A DNA stretch of 64,000 nt from an uncultured Thiothrix sp. Its GTDB lineage: Bacteria > Pseudomonadota > Gammaproteobacteria > Thiotrichales > Thiotrichaceae. A program made the position numbers and the translations under genes. The notes beneath the pieces were generated by a model, which saw only the letters and a program-made list of their open reading frames with translations, made no database searches and was not told the origin of the DNA. Every line of letters starts with the position of its first letter. Positions within the stretch are counted from its first letter, which is position 1. The stretch covers positions 62,001-126,000 of the forward strand of contig NZ_CALMZC010000012.1 of the NCBI RefSeq assembly GCF_937873765.1. The letters are read 5' to 3'. Shown here one piece after another: positions 1 through 10,836 of this stretch.

Positions 1-76
1 GAGCACGCTTGTCAACAAACTTAGCGGCTATTTCGGCACGCTTAACTTCACGTGCAATCATGGATTTCTTTGCCAT
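1..76 (-). CDS. rpsN: 30S ribosomal protein S14, N-terminal part (cut by window edge)
   Basis: The first 25 codons begin at an ATG (complement 74-76) and read MAKKSMIAREVKRAEIAAKF, the usual beginning of bacterial S14. S14 binds the 30S head. The gene follows rplE with a 15-base gap, as in the spc operon, and runs off the left edge, so it is incomplete only because of the window. Confidence 0.93.
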   Translation of the reverse strand, partial: MAKKSMIAREVKRAEIAAKFVDKRA

Positions 77-91
77 GTAACTCGTATCCTC

Positions 92-631
92 TTACTGTCT
101 GAAAGGGAATTTGAAGGCTTCAAGTAGAGCCCGTCCCTCTTCGTCAGTCTTAGCAGTAGTGGTAATGGTAATATTCATACCGCGTAGAGCGTCGATTTTA
201 TCGTAATCAATCTCAGGGAAAATGATTTGCTCTTTAACGCCCATGTTGTAGTTACCACGGCCATCAAAACCTTTTGGGTTAAGACCACGGAAGTCACGGA
301 TACGAGGAATAGATACGTTGATTAAACGATCTAAAAACTCATACATGCGCTCACGACGCAAGGTTACCTTACAACCAATTGGCCAGTTGTCGCGAATTTT
401 AAAACCTGCAATCGATTTGCGGCTTAGCGTGACAACGGGTTTTTGACCAGCGATTTTTGTCATATCATTGACTGCATGCTCAATGACTTTTTTATCCCCG
501 ACCGCCTCACCTAAACCCATATTTAGAGTGATTTTAGTGATACGAGGGATCTCCATTACATTTTGTGTACCGAGCTTTTCTGTCAGTTCTTTAATGACAG
601 TTTCACGGTAATATTGCTGTAACCTTGCCAT
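92..631 (-). CDS. rplE: 50S ribosomal protein L5
   Basis: This 179-residue protein has the normal length for bacterial L5, which binds 5S rRNA in the central protuberance of the 50S subunit. It carries the typical blocks [12 protein letters not shown] near residue 32 and [20 protein letters not shown] near residue 110. It lies between rplX and rpsN in canonical spc order and is surely cotranscribed with them. Confidence 0.98.
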   Translation of the reverse strand: MARLQQYYRETVIKELTEKLGTQNVMEIPRITKITLNMGLGEAVGDKKVIEHAVNDMTKIAGQKPVVTLSRKSIAGFKIRDNWPIGCKVTLRRERMYEFLDRLINVSIPRIRDFRGLNPKGFDGRGNYNMGVKEQIIFPEIDYDKIDALRGMNITITTTAKTDEEGRALLEAFKFPFRQ

Positions 632-646
632 GAAATATTTTACCTA

Positions 647-964
647 TTAAGCGTCTACGCGCTCACCGTTGGATTTGAAGACACGGATTTTCTTGCCATC
701 TTCCAGGAGCTTGAATCCAATCCGATCACCCTTGCCAGTGGCCGGGTTGACTAACATCACATTAGAAGCTTGGATGGGCATCTCTTTTTCGACCACACCA
801 CCTTGCACACCTAATGTTGGATTTGGTTTTTGATGTTTCTTTACAACATTAACACCTTTGACCAAAACTTTACCGGTTGCCAGAACTTGCATCACAGAAC
901 CACGGCGCCCTTTGTCTTTGCCTGTAATGACAACAACTTGGTCGTTTTTACGAATCTTTTGCAT
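647..964 (-). CDS. rplX: 50S ribosomal protein L24
   Basis: L24 is an assembly initiator of the 50S subunit. The KOW motif is visible as [16 protein letters not shown] near the N-terminus. The ATG at 962-964 is preferred over the GTG one codon upstream, because the AGGTGA ribosome-binding site sits only one base from that GTG but at normal spacing from the ATG. The product is 105 residues. It lies between rplN and rplE. Confidence 0.96.
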   Translation of the reverse strand: MQKIRKNDQVVVITGKDKGRRGSVMQVLATGKVLVKGVNVVKKHQKPNPTLGVQGGVVEKEMPIQASNVMLVNPATGKGDRIGFKLLEDGKKIRVFKSNGERVDA

Positions 965-996
965 CACTTCACCTACGCTATGTCAGCTCAGCCGTC

Positions 997-1365
997 TTAA
1001 AGCACTTCTGGTGCCAGCGAGATAATCTTCATAAAACGGTCACCACGCAATTCACGAGTAACCGGGCCAAAGATACGAGTTCCAATAGGCTCTAACTTGT
1101 TATTCAGTAATACGGCTGCATTACCATCAAAACGAATAACAGAGCCATCGTTACGACGTACACCCTTAGCAGTACGAACGATAACGGCGTTGTACACGTC
1201 ACCTTTCTTCACTTTGCCGCGTGGAATAGCATCTTTAATACTTACTTTGATTACATCGCCAATATTGGCATAGCGACGATGTGAACCACCTAAAACCTTG
1301 ATACACATTACGCGACGTGCACCACTGTTATCTGCGATTTGCAGCATTGATTGCATCTGGATCAT
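997..1365 (-). CDS. rplN: 50S ribosomal protein L14
   Basis: The 122-residue product begins [18 protein letters not shown] and contains [18 protein letters not shown], both standard L14 blocks. L14 sits at the 30S-50S interface. It is the first gene of the spc segment after rpsQ. The gap upstream is only 14 bases, so transcription probably continues from the S10 segment. Confidence 0.98.
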   Translation of the reverse strand: MIQMQSMLQIADNSGARRVMCIKVLGGSHRRYANIGDVIKVSIKDAIPRGKVKKGDVYNAVIVRTAKGVRRNDGSVIRFDGNAAVLLNNKLEPIGTRIFGPVTRELRGDRFMKIISLAPEVL

Positions 1366-1379
1366 GTCTATTCTCCGTC

Positions 1380-1649
1380 TTAGGCTTCGCCAGCTGCACG
1401 CTCGACGACCTTAACCAAAGTCCAGTGCTTGGTCTTTGACAGAGGGCGGCACTCTTTAAAACTCACAGTGTCGCCAACCTTGCACTCATTATTCTCATCA
1501 TGAACATGATACTTTTTAGAACGCTTAATAAACTTTCCATAAATAGGATGCTTTACTTGACGCTCCATCAATACCACGATGGATTTATCCATTTTGTCGC
1601 TGATGACGCGCCCCATCAAACTGCGTTCGACTTTAACTTCTTCGCTCAT
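1380..1649 (-). CDS. rpsQ: 30S ribosomal protein S17
   Basis: The S17 signature [22 protein letters not shown] is visible after a short N-terminal tail. Three ATG codons stand in a row (ends 1655, 1652, 1649). The third gives [10 protein letters not shown] and the most usual spacing from the AGGT motif, so it is chosen, but the choice is uncertain by two codons. The first ATG overlaps the rpmC stop codon, which indicates translational coupling. Confidence 0.95.
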   Translation of the reverse strand: MSEEVKVERSLMGRVISDKMDKSIVVLMERQVKHPIYGKFIKRSKKYHVHDENNECKVGDTVSFKECRPLSKTKHWTLVKVVERAAGEA

Positions 1650-1651
1650 CA

Positions 1652-1849
1652 TCATTTACCTGCAACTTTCTTTTCTGACAGAATCGTTTTAATACGTGCA
1701 ATTTCAAGACGCACACGTTTCATTTCTGAAGGACGTGACAACTGGCCAGCAGCCTGTTGCATACGCAATTTAAATTGCTCTTTCAGGTTTTCAGTCAGTT
1801 CAGACTTAAGCTCATCAACGGACTTTTGACGTAATTCTACTGCTTTCAT
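1652..1849 (-). CDS. rpmC: 50S ribosomal protein L29
   Basis: A helical protein of 65 residues, [18 protein letters not shown] onward, typical of L29 near the exit tunnel. The ATG at 1847-1849 overlaps the rplP stop (TGATG) and has AGGTG five bases upstream. A GTG one codon earlier is a poorer choice. It lies in canonical rplP-rpmC-rpsQ order. Confidence 0.95.
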   Translation of the reverse strand: MKAVELRQKSVDELKSELTENLKEQFKLRMQQAAGQLSRPSEMKRVRLEIARIKTILSEKKVAGK

Positions 1850-2262
1850 CACATCACCTGACGGGAAACGAATGCTGTTTTAAACGGTAATTTGGCTGCT
1901 GCTAAGCGGAAAGCTTCACGCGCCATTTCTTCACTCACACCTTGCATCTCATATAAGACTAGGCCGGGTTGTACTAGGGCTACCCAGTATTCAACGTTAC
2001 CTTTACCTTTACCCATACGGACTTCTAAAGGTTTTTTGCTAATCGGTTTGTCAGGGAATACACGAATCCACAACTTACCCCCACGACGTACATGACGGTT
2101 AATTGCACGACGTGCTGATTCAATTTGGCGAGCCGTCATCCGGCCACGCTCTAATGCTTTTAATCCGTATTCGCCAAAGCTAACTGCATTACCTGCTTGA
2201 GCTAAGCCGCGATTACGGCCTTTGTGCATTTTACGGAATTTGGTTCTTTTGGGCTGTAACAT
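1849..2262 (-). CDS. rplP: 50S ribosomal protein L16
   Basis: This 137-residue protein starts [19 protein letters not shown], the hallmark of L16, which helps shape the A-site region of the 50S subunit. It has normal length and sits directly after rpsC. The stop codon is shared with the rpmC start. Confidence 0.98.
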   Translation of the reverse strand: MLQPKRTKFRKMHKGRNRGLAQAGNAVSFGEYGLKALERGRMTARQIESARRAINRHVRRGGKLWIRVFPDKPISKKPLEVRMGKGKGNVEYWVALVQPGLVLYEMQGVSEEMAREAFRLAAAKLPFKTAFVSRQVM

Positions 2263-2274
2263 CTCAAACCTCTA

Positions 2275-2973
2275 TCACTTCTTCTTTCTAGCCTGCTGGT
2301 TATTTGCATTCCCAGAGTTAGATTGTTTCTGTTCAAGGTCAAAGACCTCACCCTTGAAAATCCAAACTTTCACACCGATGATGCCATAAGTTGTTAAGGC
2401 TTCAGCCGTTGCGTAGTCGATATCAGCACGCAGTGTATGCAATGGAACACGACCTTCACGATACCATTCGGTACGCGCAATTTCTGCACCATTCAAACGA
2501 CCTGCAACGCTGACTTTGATACCCAACGCGCCTAAACGCATGGCATTGCTCACAGCACGCTTCATCGCACGACGGAACATAATCCGACGCTCAAGCTGAC
2601 TAGTGATACTTTCTGCAACCAACTGAGCATCTAATTCAGGCTTGCGAATTTCTTCAATGTTTAATTTCACATTGTTGACATGCAGCCCCATGATGCTAGC
2701 AACATCAGCGCGTAACTTCTCAATATCCTCACCTTTCTTGCCGATAACCATACCGGGACGAGCTGTGTGGATAGTGATGAAAGCAGACTTAGCCGGACGC
2801 TCAATTTGAATACGACTGACTGAAGCTTCTTTCAGTTTTTTCTTTAAAAATGCACGAACTTCTAAATCTTTATGTAGAAATTCTGCATAATCTTTACCTT
2901 CTGCATACCACTTTGAACGCCAATCAGATGCGATGCCAAGACGGATGCCAGTTGGATGTACTTTTTGACCCAT
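2275..2973 (-). CDS. rpsC: 30S ribosomal protein S3
   Basis: This 232-residue protein begins [14 protein letters not shown]. It has the KH-domain motif [15 protein letters not shown] near residue 75 and the C-terminal S3 block [21 protein letters not shown]3 forms part of the mRNA entry channel helicase. The Asn/Gln/Lys-rich tail is normal variation. Confidence 0.98.
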   Translation of the reverse strand: MGQKVHPTGIRLGIASDWRSKWYAEGKDYAEFLHKDLEVRAFLKKKLKEASVSRIQIERPAKSAFITIHTARPGMVIGKKGEDIEKLRADVASIMGLHVNNVKLNIEEIRKPELDAQLVAESITSQLERRIMFRRAMKRAVSNAMRLGALGIKVSVAGRLNGAEIARTEWYREGRVPLHTLRADIDYATAEALTTYGIIGVKVWIFKGEVFDLEQKQSNSGNANNQQARKKK

Positions 2974-2988
2974 ATTTAACCTCTGACC

Positions 2989-3318
2989 TCAATCGCCAAC
3001 AGCGACAGTGATATGACTGGTACGTTTCAAAATGCGATTTCCACGACCTTTGGCACGAGGCATCATACGTTTCATGATCGGCCCCTGATCGACAAAAATC
3101 GTTTTTACAGAAAGCTCATCCACATCTGCACCATCGTTATGCTCAGCATTAGCAATCGCAGATTCGAGTACTTTCTTAATGATTTCAGCGCCTTTTTTCG
3201 GGCTGAACGTCAAAATTTCTAAAGCTTTGCCAACAGGTAGACCACGAATCTGATCGGCAACTAATCGACCTTTCTGAGGCGAAATACGCGCAAAGCGCAA
3301 GCGAGCTGCAACTTCCAT
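2989..3318 (-). CDS. rplV: 50S ribosomal protein L22
   Basis: A 109-residue L22, with [20 protein letters not shown] at the start and the beta-hairpin sequence [19 protein letters not shown] near the end. This hairpin lines the nascent-peptide tunnel and is the site where macrolide-resistance changes occur in the family. Order rpsS-rplV-rpsC is canonical. Confidence 0.98.
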   Translation of the reverse strand: MEVAARLRFARISPQKGRLVADQIRGLPVGKALEILTFSPKKGAEIIKKVLESAIANAEHNDGADVDELSVKTIFVDQGPIMKRMMPRAKGRGNRILKRTSHITVAVGD

Positions 3319-3329
3319 ATTTATACCCC

Positions 3330-3605
3330 TTACTTCTTCGATTTCTTGTCAGCAGCATGACCACGATAAGAACGGGTAGCTGCAAACTCACCCAACTTGT
3401 GGCCAACCATATTTTCATTAACCAACACAGGTACGTGTTGTTTGCCATTATGCACAGCAATCGTCAAACCAACCATATCTGGCAGGATCATTGAGCGGCG
3501 AGACCAAGTCTTAATCGGCTTGCGATCATTTTTGGCAACCGCAGCTTCAACCTTACTCATCAAATGATGGTCAACGAATGGACCTTTCTTTAGTGAACGT
3601 GGCAC
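3330..3605 (-). CDS. rpsS: 30S ribosomal protein S19
   Basis: A 91-residue protein, [15 protein letters not shown] onward, with [24 protein letters not shown]. These are defining S19 blocks. S19 sits in the 30S head and contacts S13. It lies 11 bases upstream of rplV and 12 bases downstream of rplB. Confidence 0.98.
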   Translation of the reverse strand: MPRSLKKGPFVDHHLMSKVEAAVAKNDRKPIKTWSRRSMILPDMVGLTIAVHNGKQHVPVLVNENMVGHKLGEFAATRSYRGHAADKKSKK

Positions 3606-3617
3606 GACTTAATCCCC

Positions 3618-4445
3618 TTACTTTTTGTTCCGGCGACGTACGATCATCTTATCAGTACGCTTATTACTACGAGTCTTATAACCCTTGGTTGGAACACCCC
3701 AAGGTGTTACTGGATGACGACCACCAGAGGTACGACCTTCACCACCACCGTGTGGATGGTCAACTGGGTTCATAGCGACACCGCGCACGGTTGGACGCAC
3801 ACCACGCCACCGCTTGGCACCTGCTTTACCCAGTTTAGTCAAACCATGTTCTGAGTTGCCGACTTCACCGATAGTGGCACGGCACTCAGATAATACTTTA
3901 CGCATTTCACCAGAGCGTAAACGCAAGGTTGCGTAGTTACCTTCTTTAGCTACCAACTGAACGGATGCACCTGCGCTACGCGCTAATTGAGCACCTTTGC
4001 CCGGACGCATTTCCACACAATGAATGACAGAACCGACTGGAATATTCCGTAGTGGCAAAGAGTTACCCACTGCAATAGGAGCATGTTGACCAGAAAGAAT
4101 AGAATCGCCAGCAGATAAGTTTTTTGGGGCGATAATATAACGACGCTCACCATCCGCGTAAAGCACTAATGCAATATTCGCACTACGATTAGGATCGTAT
4201 TCTAAATGCTCAACGCGTCCTGGAATTTCATCTTTACGCCGCTTGAAATCCACCAAGCGATAATGTTGACGATGGCCACCACCGATGTGGCGCACAGTCA
4301 TTCGACCGCGATTATTACGCCCACCGCTTTTGGTTTTCCGCTCCAGTAGGCTTTTGCAAGGTGCACCCGTGTGCAACTCCTTATTAACAACATGGACCTG
4401 GAAGCGACGCCCTGGGGATGTTGGTTTTGCCTTAACGACTGCCAT
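3618..4445 (-). CDS. rplB: 50S ribosomal protein L2
   Basis: A 275-residue L2 of normal length. The conserved C-terminal motif [20 protein letters not shown] includes the histidine associated with the peptidyl-transferase region. L2 is needed for subunit association. It is in canonical order after rplW. Confidence 0.98.
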   Translation of the reverse strand: MAVVKAKPTSPGRRFQVHVVNKELHTGAPCKSLLERKTKSGGRNNRGRMTVRHIGGGHRQHYRLVDFKRRKDEIPGRVEHLEYDPNRSANIALVLYADGERRYIIAPKNLSAGDSILSGQHAPIAVGNSLPLRNIPVGSVIHCVEMRPGKGAQLARSAGASVQLVAKEGNYATLRLRSGEMRKVLSECRATIGEVGNSEHGLTKLGKAGAKRWRGVRPTVRGVAMNPVDHPHGGGEGRTSGGRHPVTPWGVPTKGYKTRSNKRTDKMIVRRRNKK

Positions 4446-4460
4446 GACTAATCCTTAACC

Positions 4461-4754
4461 TTATTCAGCGGAAGCATCGAGAGATTGACCTTCAGCCAAG
4501 CGCACATACGCTTTTTTCCAGTCACTACGTTGACCGGCACGGCGACCAAAGTTCTTCTGCTTACCTTTAACATTGACAGTCCGCACTTGATCAACTACGA
4601 CCTCGAACAACAACTGAACTGCCTCTTTAATGTCTTCCTTAGTCGCATTTTTAGCAACTTTGAACACATATTGATTTGCTGACTCAGTAGCAGCGACGCT
4701 CTTTTCGGTCATGCGTGGAGCCAACAGTACTTTGTATAAACGTTCTTGGCTCAT
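4461..4754 (-). CDS. rplW: 50S ribosomal protein L23
   Basis: L23 forms the docking site at the tunnel exit for trigger factor and SRP. The ATG at 4752-4754 gives [19 protein letters not shown] (97 residues). It has AGGAG eight bases upstream and overlaps the rplD stop by four bases. A start three codons earlier is possible but would lie inside that ribosome-binding region. Confidence 0.96.
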   Translation of the reverse strand: MSQERLYKVLLAPRMTEKSVAATESANQYVFKVAKNATKEDIKEAVQLLFEVVVDQVRTVNVKGKQKNFGRRAGQRSDWKKAYVRLAEGQSLDASAE

Positions 4755-5353
4755 GCCAACCACTCCTGAATCTTTTCTACCGCTGAGCGAGTCATTACAA
4801 CTTTCTCGTGGCCAACCAAGCTCACTGGATTCAACTCAGTTACTGAAGTAACTTCACAATAAGGAATATTGCGCGCTGCCAGTAAGACATTGACATCAGC
4901 CACATCAGATACTAACAATACATCGTTAGTACCGTAATCTTTTAATTTTGTAACCATCAATTTAGTCTTAGAGTCTTCTAAGCTAATTGAATCAACAATT
5001 ACAAAACGTTCTTGACGTACTAACTCAGATAAAATGGCGCGCATAGCAGCACGATACATTTTCTTATTGAGTTTTTGCTCAAAACTACGAGGGCGAGCGG
5101 CAAAAGTCACACCACCAGTACGCCACAAAGGGCCACGGGTAGTACCTGCACGTGCACGGCCTGTACCTTTTTGGCGGAAAGGCTTCAGACCACCACCACT
5201 AACATCAGAACGATTCTTTTGGGCTTTAGTGCCAGAACGGCCTGCTGCCATATAGGCAACCACTGCTTGATGCACTAAGCCCTCATTAAATTCGCGGTTA
5301 AACACCACTTCATTTACGGTAAGGGTGCCGCCGTTTGCTACTTGCAATTCCAT
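4751..5353 (-). CDS. rplD: 50S ribosomal protein L4
   Basis: A 200-residue L4 with the tunnel-lining loop block [20 protein letters not shown] at about residues 48-67. In E. coli L4 also represses its own S10 operon through the leader upstream of rpsJ. Here the only attenuator-like hairpin is between rpsJ and rplC (6056-6080), so any autoregulation must be organised differently. Confidence 0.98.
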   Translation of the reverse strand: MELQVANGGTLTVNEVVFNREFNEGLVHQAVVAYMAAGRSGTKAQKNRSDVSGGGLKPFRQKGTGRARAGTTRGPLWRTGGVTFAARPRSFEQKLNKKMYRAAMRAILSELVRQERFVIVDSISLEDSKTKLMVTKLKDYGTNDVLLVSDVADVNVLLAARNIPYCEVTSVTELNPVSLVGHEKVVMTRSAVEKIQEWLA

Positions 5354-5363
5354 ACCTAAATCC

Positions 5364-5996
5364 TTATGCCTTTACTGAGTGCTTCACGGAGACACTACCA
5401 CCAGTAGCACCAGGAACTGCACCCTTCACTAATAACAAGTTGCGCTCAGTATCAACGCGGATGACTTCTAAGTTCTGCACACTAGTGTTTACACCACCTA
5501 AACGACCAGCCATTTTCTTACCGGGAAAAACGCGACCTGGAGTTTGGTTTTGACCAGTAGAGCCTGGTACACGGTGAGAACGAGAGTTACCGTGAGTAGC
5601 ATCTTGACCACGGAAGTTGTGACGCTTGATAGTACCAGCATAACCTTTACCTTTGCTGACACCTGCCACGTCTACGTATTGGCCTTGCTCAAACATGCTA
5701 ACGGTTAACTCAGCGCCTGCTTGATATTCAGCAGCTGCATCAACACGAGACTCTTGCACTTGTGTCCCGACCGGAACACCAGACTTGGCGAAATGCCCAA
5801 TCAGAGCTTTATTCACACGTGAAGCTTTTTTCTCACCTACAGATAACTGAATGGCTTCATAGCCATCGCTTTCTTTAGTTTTGACTTGAGACACACGGTT
5901 TGGCGCAATCTCTAAGACGGTGACAGGAACCGCATCCCCAGATTCACCGAAAATACGGGTCATACCAATTTTGCGACCCAATAGACTGATAGCCAT
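5364..5996 (-). CDS. rplC: 50S ribosomal protein L3
   Basis: A 210-residue L3 with the signature [21 protein letters not shown]. It is an early 50S assembly protein and is the glutamine-methylated PrmB substrate in E. coli. An AGAGG ribosome-binding site precedes the ATG. It is the first gene after a 139-base gap containing a strong promoter and a hairpin, so it probably heads its own transcription unit. Confidence 0.98.
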   Translation of the reverse strand: MAISLLGRKIGMTRIFGESGDAVPVTVLEIAPNRVSQVKTKESDGYEAIQLSVGEKKASRVNKALIGHFAKSGVPVGTQVQESRVDAAAEYQAGAELTVSMFEQGQYVDVAGVSKGKGYAGTIKRHNFRGQDATHGNSRSHRVPGSTGQNQTPGRVFPGKKMAGRLGGVNTSVQNLEVIRVDTERNLLLVKGAVPGATGGSVSVKHSVKA

Positions 5997-6048
5997 TTGC
6001 TTACCTCTTCACTACTCTGACGAGCACTTCTGCTAATTCTTGTCTTTA

Positions 6049-6080
6049 GAAAAACTCGGCTCGACAATATGTCGAGCCGA
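6049..6080 (-). terminator. Intrinsic terminator or attenuator between rpsJ and rplC
   Basis: A perfect 11-bp stem (arms TCGGCTCGACA and TGTCGAGCCGA, three-base loop) is followed on the minus strand by GTTTTTCT. It can terminate read-through from the str/rpsJ unit. It also lies only about 6 bases after the expected start of the rplC promoter, so it could attenuate transcription from that promoter. Confidence 0.85.
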
Positions 6081-6092
6081 AGAAAGCCGCGC

Positions 6093-6121
6093 ATTATATA
6101 TGGAAAATTAACGCACGTTAA
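6093..6121 (-). promoter_or_regulatory. Sigma70 promoter of the rplC-rplD-rplW operon
   Basis: On the minus strand, TTAACG (6116-6121) and a perfect TATAAT (6093-6098) are separated by exactly 17 bases. A GC-rich discriminator, GCGCGGC, follows the -10, as in stringently controlled promoters. It reads toward rplC. Confidence 0.75.
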
Positions 6122-6135
6122 GTATTTATTTCAAA

Positions 6136-6447
6136 TCAGTTCAATTTAATCTGAACATCAACGCCTGCCGCTAAATCCAACTTCATCAGTGCATCAACGG
6201 TTTTGTCGGTTGGATCAATAATATCCATCAAACGCTTGTGAGTACGGATCTCATATTGATCACGAGCATCCTTATTCACGTGTGGAGAAATCAGGATAGT
6301 GTGACGCTCAATACGAGTGGGTAATGGGATTGGACCCTTTACTCGTGCACCAGTACGCTTTGCAGTTTCAACAATTTCCATTGCTGAACGATCAATCAAA
6401 CGATGATCAAATGCTTTCAGACGAATACGAATTCTTTGGTCAGACAT
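6136..6447 (-). CDS. rpsJ: 30S ribosomal protein S10 / NusE
   Basis: A 103-residue S10 with the signature [28 protein letters not shown]10 is a 30S protein and, as NusE, a partner of NusB/NusG in antitermination. It starts only five bases after the tuf stop, so it is cotranscribed with the str genes. The promoter and hairpin that follow separate it from rplC. Confidence 0.98.
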   Translation of the reverse strand: MSDQRIRIRLKAFDHRLIDRSAMEIVETAKRTGARVKGPIPLPTRIERHTILISPHVNKDARDQYEIRTHKRLMDIIDPTDKTVDALMKLDLAAGVDVQIKLN

Positions 6448-6452
6448 ATGTT

Positions 6453-7643
6453 TTACTCAATAATTTTAGCGACGACACCAGCGCCTACAGTACGACCGCC
6501 TTCACGAATCGCAAACCGCAAACCATCTTCCATCGCAATCGGATTGATCAGAGTGATTACCATCTTCACGTTGTCACCTGGCATCACCATCTCCACGCCC
6601 TCAGGTAACTCACAAGCACCGGTCACGTCCGTGGTACGGAAGTAGAACTGTGGACGATAGCCATTAAAGAACGGGGTATGACGACCACCTTCTTCCTTAG
6701 ATAAGACGTACACTTCAGCTTCAAATTTGTTGTGGGGCTTAATCGTGCCCGGTTTGCACAGCACTTGACCACGCTCAACGTCATCACGCTTAGTACCACG
6801 TAATAACAAGCCTACATTGTCACCGGCTTGACCTTGGTCTAACAGCTTACGGAACATTTCAACGCCCGTTACAGTAGTAGAAGTCGTGGCACGAATACCA
6901 ACGATTTCTACGGTCTCACCCACTTTGATCACGCCACGTTCGATACGACCCGTGACTACCGTACCACGACCCGAGATCGAGAAAACGTCTTCAACCGGCA
7001 TCAAGAACGCACCATCAATCGCACGCTCAGGTTCTGGGATGTAAGTATCTAAAGCATGGATCAGTTCAGCAATCGATGGTTCGCCAATCGGTGACGTATC
7101 ACCTTCTAAAGCAGCACGAGCTGAACCTTTAATAATCGGGGTATCATCACCTGGGAATTCGTAGCTGGATAACAGTTCACGTAATTCCATCTCGACCAGT
7201 TCTAACAGTTCTTCATCATCAACAAGGTCACATTTGTTCATGTAAACCACGATGTACGGAACACCCACTTGGCGAGATAATAGGATGTGCTCACGGGTTT
7301 GTGGCATGGGGCCATCAGCCGCTGAACAGACCAGAATCGCGCCGTCCATTTGTGCAGCACCGGTGATCATGTTCTTTACATAGTCCGCGTGGCCGGGGCA
7401 GTCGACGTGAGCGTAGTGGCGATTTTCTGATTCGTATTCTACGTGTGCGGTAGAAATAGTAATACCACGTGCTTTCTCTTCCGGAGCTGCGTCAATTTGG
7501 TCATACGCTTTCGCTTCACCACCAAATTTACGGGATTGAACGACTGTCAACGCTGCGGTCAAGGTCGTCTTGCCGTGGTCTACGTGACCTATCGTTCCGA
7601 CGTTCACGTGCGGCTTCGTGCGCTCAAATTTACTCTTTGCCAT
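6453..7643 (-). CDS. tuf: Translation elongation factor Tu, copy 1
   Basis: A 396-residue EF-Tu, which delivers aminoacyl-tRNA to the ribosome. G1 GHVDHGKT, G3 DCPGHADYV and G4 NKCD are all present, followed by domains 2 and 3. It is the str-operon copy between fusA and rpsJ. Its DNA appears identical throughout to the copy at 22813-24003, with identity ending abruptly at the start codon and just after the stop. Confidence 0.99.
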   Translation of the reverse strand: MAKSKFERTKPHVNVGTIGHVDHGKTTLTAALTVVQSRKFGGEAKAYDQIDAAPEEKARGITISTAHVEYESENRHYAHVDCPGHADYVKNMITGAAQMDGAILVCSAADGPMPQTREHILLSRQVGVPYIVVYMNKCDLVDDEELLELVEMELRELLSSYEFPGDDTPIIKGSARAALEGDTSPIGEPSIAELIHALDTYIPEPERAIDGAFLMPVEDVFSISGRGTVVTGRIERGVIKVGETVEIVGIRATTSTTVTGVEMFRKLLDQGQAGDNVGLLLRGTKRDDVERGQVLCKPGTIKPHNKFEAEVYVLSKEEGGRHTPFFNGYRPQFYFRTTDVTGACELPEGVEMVMPGDNVKMVITLINPIAMEDGLRFAIREGGRTVGAGVVAKIIE

Positions 7644-7648
7644 TTATT

Positions 7649-9745
7649 TCACCTTTTTTTCAACACTGCCTGAACAACATGGGCAGGCGCTTCTGCGTAT
7701 TTCGCGAACTCCATTGAGTAACTAGCACGCCCCTGCGTTGCTGAACGCACATCAGTAGCATAACCAAACATTTCACTCAACGGCACTTCCGCACGTATAA
7801 TCTTACCAGCGGGAGAATCATCCATCCCTTGAACGACGCCACGACGACGATTTAAATCGCCCATGACATCGCCCATATAATCTTCTGGAGTCACTACTTC
7901 AACTTTCATAATTGGCTCTAATAAAGCTGGATCAGCGTCTAACACACCGCTACGCAAAGCCATAGAGCCTGCAATTTTGAAAGACAACTCACTTGAATCA
8001 ACATCGTGATATGAACCATCAAAAGCAGTTACTTTCATATCAACTAAGGGGTAACCAACCATTACGCCATTACCCATCTGTTCGCGAACACCTTTATCGA
8101 CTGCAGGCACGAATTCTTTAGGAACTACACCACCCACAATCGCATTCTCGAACTTATAACCTTCACCTTCAGCTAAAGGTTCTAGGCGCAACCAAATGTG
8201 TCCGTATTGACCACGCCCACCTGATTGCCGCACGAATTTACCTTCAGCCTCCACCGTTTTCCGAATAGTCTCTCGGTAAGCAACTTGTGGAGCACCGACA
8301 TTACACTCGACTTTGAACTCACGCTTCATGCGGTCAACAATAATGTCGAGGTGTAACTCACCCATACCAGAAATAATCGTCTGCCCTGAATCTTGATCAG
8401 TATGCACACGGAAGGACGGATCCTCTTGTGCCAAACGACTTAAAGCTAAGCCCATTTTTTCTTGGTCTGCTTGAGACTTTGGCTCAACCGCGACTGAAAT
8501 AACCGGCTCAGGAAAATCCATTTTTTCTAAAGTGATTACATGAGTGAGATCACTTAAAGTCTCACCCGTCGTGACATCTTTTAAGCCAACCGCAGCTGCA
8601 ATATCACCTGCGTAAACTTCTTTAATTTCTTCACGCGAATTGGCATGCATTTGCATAATACGGCCAATACGCTCACGCTTACCTTTCGTAGGATTAAAAA
8701 TAACATCTCCCGTTTTTAATACACCTGAGTAAACACGGAAAAATGTCAGGGAACCTACAAAAGGATCGGTAGCGATTTTGAAAGCTAACGCTGCAAACGG
8801 CTCAGTATCTGAGGCATGGCGCTCTGCTGGAGTCTCCTTAGCATCATCAGTAATACCTTTAATCGCGGGCACATCAACTGGAGCGGGTAAATAGCGCACG
8901 ACTGCATCTAAAACCGCCTGCACACCTTTATTTTTAAAGGCAGAACCGCACAGCACTGGCACAATTTCACCTGACAAAGCACGCAACCGTAAGCCACGGT
9001 GAATATCATCAAGGGATAATTCACCAGACTCTAAATACTGATCCATCAGCACTTCATCGGCTTCAGCAGCAGCTTCGACCATGTGCTCGCGCCACTCTTG
9101 ACAAGCGGCCAACATAGCGTCTGGAATGGCTTTAGCGGTGTAGCTCATGCCCATGTCCGCTTCATTCCAGTAGATCGCTTCCATCCGTGTTAAATCAACT
9201 ACACCCGTGAAATTCTCTTCAGCCCCGATCGGCAACTGAACAGGCACTGCCGTAGAACCTAGGCGAGTTTTAATTTGCTCGATAACACGTAGGAAATTTG
9301 CACCGGCTCGATCCATCTTATTGACGAAAGCAACCCGTGGAACATGGTATTTATTCGCTTGCCGCCAAACGGTCTCTGATTGTGGCTCGACACCGCCAAC
9401 CGCACAAAACACCGCCACTGCACCATCTAAAACGCGTAGTGAGCGCTCTACTTCAATGGTAAAATCAACATGGCCGGGCGTATCGATAATATTGATACGA
9501 TGTTGATCAAACTGCTGATCCATACCCGACCAGAAGCAAGTAGTCGCCGCAGAAGTAATGGTAATTCCACGCTCCTGCTCTTGCTCCATCCAGTCCATGG
9601 TAGCCGCGCCATCATGAACTTCGCCAATCTTATGCGAGACGCCTGTGTAGAACAAAACACGCTCAGTCGTTGTCGTTTTACCTGCATCAATGTGAGCCAT
9701 GATGCCGATATTACGATAGCGTTCTATGGGTGTTTTACGAGACAC
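7649..9745 (-). CDS. fusA: Translation elongation factor G
   Basis: A 698-residue EF-G, the GTPase that drives translocation. G1 is [20 protein letters not shown]3 is DTPGHVDFT and G4 is [10 protein letters not shown]. Domains II-V are complete, with normal length. It lies in the order rpsG-fusA-tuf with gaps of 15 and 5 bases, so it is part of the str operon. Confidence 0.99.
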   Translation of the reverse strand: MSRKTPIERYRNIGIMAHIDAGKTTTTERVLFYTGVSHKIGEVHDGAATMDWMEQEQERGITITSAATTCFWSGMDQQFDQHRINIIDTPGHVDFTIEVERSLRVLDGAVAVFCAVGGVEPQSETVWRQANKYHVPRVAFVNKMDRAGANFLRVIEQIKTRLGSTAVPVQLPIGAEENFTGVVDLTRMEAIYWNEADMGMSYTAKAIPDAMLAACQEWREHMVEAAAEADEVLMDQYLESGELSLDDIHRGLRLRALSGEIVPVLCGSAFKNKGVQAVLDAVVRYLPAPVDVPAIKGITDDAKETPAERHASDTEPFAALAFKIATDPFVGSLTFFRVYSGVLKTGDVIFNPTKGKRERIGRIMQMHANSREEIKEVYAGDIAAAVGLKDVTTGETLSDLTHVITLEKMDFPEPVISVAVEPKSQADQEKMGLALSRLAQEDPSFRVHTDQDSGQTIISGMGELHLDIIVDRMKREFKVECNVGAPQVAYRETIRKTVEAEGKFVRQSGGRGQYGHIWLRLEPLAEGEGYKFENAIVGGVVPKEFVPAVDKGVREQMGNGVMVGYPLVDMKVTAFDGSYHDVDSSELSFKIAGSMALRSGVLDADPALLEPIMKVEVVTPEDYMGDVMGDLNRRRGVVQGMDDSPAGKIIRAEVPLSEMFGYATDVRSATQGRASYSMEFAKYAEAPAHVVQAVLKKR

Positions 9746-9760
9746 AGGCCAAGTTCCAAG

Positions 9761-10249
<489 letters not shown>

Positions 10250-10253
10250 TCAA

Positions 10254-10628
10254 TTACTTCTTAGGACGCTTAGTGCCGTATTTGGAGCGGCCTTGCTTGC
10301 GGTCTTTAACACCTTGGGTATCAAGACTGCCACGGACAGTGTGATAACGCACACCAGGTAAATCCTTAACACGTCCGCCGCGAATCAAAACCACGGAGTG
10401 TTCTTGTAGATTGTGGCCTTCACCACCGATATAGCTAGTGACCTCAAAACCATTGGTTAAGCGTACACGCGCTACTTTACGTAATGCCGAATTCGGCTTT
10501 TTCGGGGTTGTGGTATACACGCGAGTGCACACACCACGACGCTGCGGGCATGCTTCAAGAGCAGGCACGTTGCTTTTATCAACTATGCTTTTGCGCGGTT
10601 TGCGCACCAACTGGTTAATCGTTGCCAT
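10254..10628 (-). CDS. rpsL: 30S ribosomal protein S12
   Basis: A 124-residue S12 with the decoding-site motifs [16 protein letters not shown] and [13 protein letters not shown]. The lysines at the usual streptomycin-resistance positions are present (wild-type pattern). It is the first gene of the str operon. TTAGGAG lies about 11 bases before the ATG, and the promoter is at 10725-10753. Confidence 0.98.
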   Translation of the reverse strand: MATINQLVRKPRKSIVDKSNVPALEACPQRRGVCTRVYTTTPKKPNSALRKVARVRLTNGFEVTSYIGGEGHNLQEHSVVLIRGGRVKDLPGVRYHTVRGSLDTQGVKDRKQGRSKYGTKRPKK

Positions 10629-10681
10629 TAAAAAAATTTCTCCTAACCCACATGAGGATATGCTTTACTTGCGATACCCCA

Positions 10682-10710
10682 TAAAAACAACAGACCGAAT
10701 ATCCGGTCTG
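10682..10710 (-). terminator. Intrinsic terminator between rpoC and rpsL
   Basis: On the minus strand a 7-bp stem, CAGACCG and CGGTCTG (10691-10710), with a six-base loop, is followed by TTGTTTTTAT. It fits termination of the rpoBC transcript. It also lies just after the start point expected for the str promoter and may act as an attenuator. Confidence 0.8.
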
Positions 10711-10724
10711 TCTAAGGTCGCAAG

Positions 10725-10753
10725 ATTTTAGGGATGGCTCAAGCATCTGTCAA
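10725..10753 (-). promoter_or_regulatory. Sigma70 promoter of the str operon (rpsL-rpsG-fusA-tuf-rpsJ)
   Basis: On the minus strand a perfect TTGACA (10748-10753) and TAAAAT (10725-10730) are separated by exactly 17 bases. It is the closest match to consensus in the window. It lies between rpoC and rpsL and upstream of the hairpin at 10691-10710. Confidence 0.82.
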
Positions 10754-10782
10754 GGCAAGATTACCAAACCCTGTAATTAAAC

Positions 10783-10812
10783 CTCCTACTTGGCTTTACT
10801 TCCGCGTAGGAG
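10783..10812 (-). other. Stem-loop just after rpoC
   Basis: Arms CTCCTAC and GTAGGAG (7 bp) enclose a 16-base loop, 25 bases after the rpoC stop. On the minus strand only GTTTAATTA follows, so it is a poor terminator by itself. It may protect the rpoC mRNA 3' end. Confidence 0.5.
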
Positions 10813-10836
10813 TGAGTTTTTTATAGCGAAACTGAA

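Noticed and set aside
5034..5278. Plus-strand open frames opposite rplD, and many similar ones opposite ribosomal and rpo genes.
   Set aside because: They lack ribosome sites and domain content and track the codon pattern of the conserved genes on the other strand.
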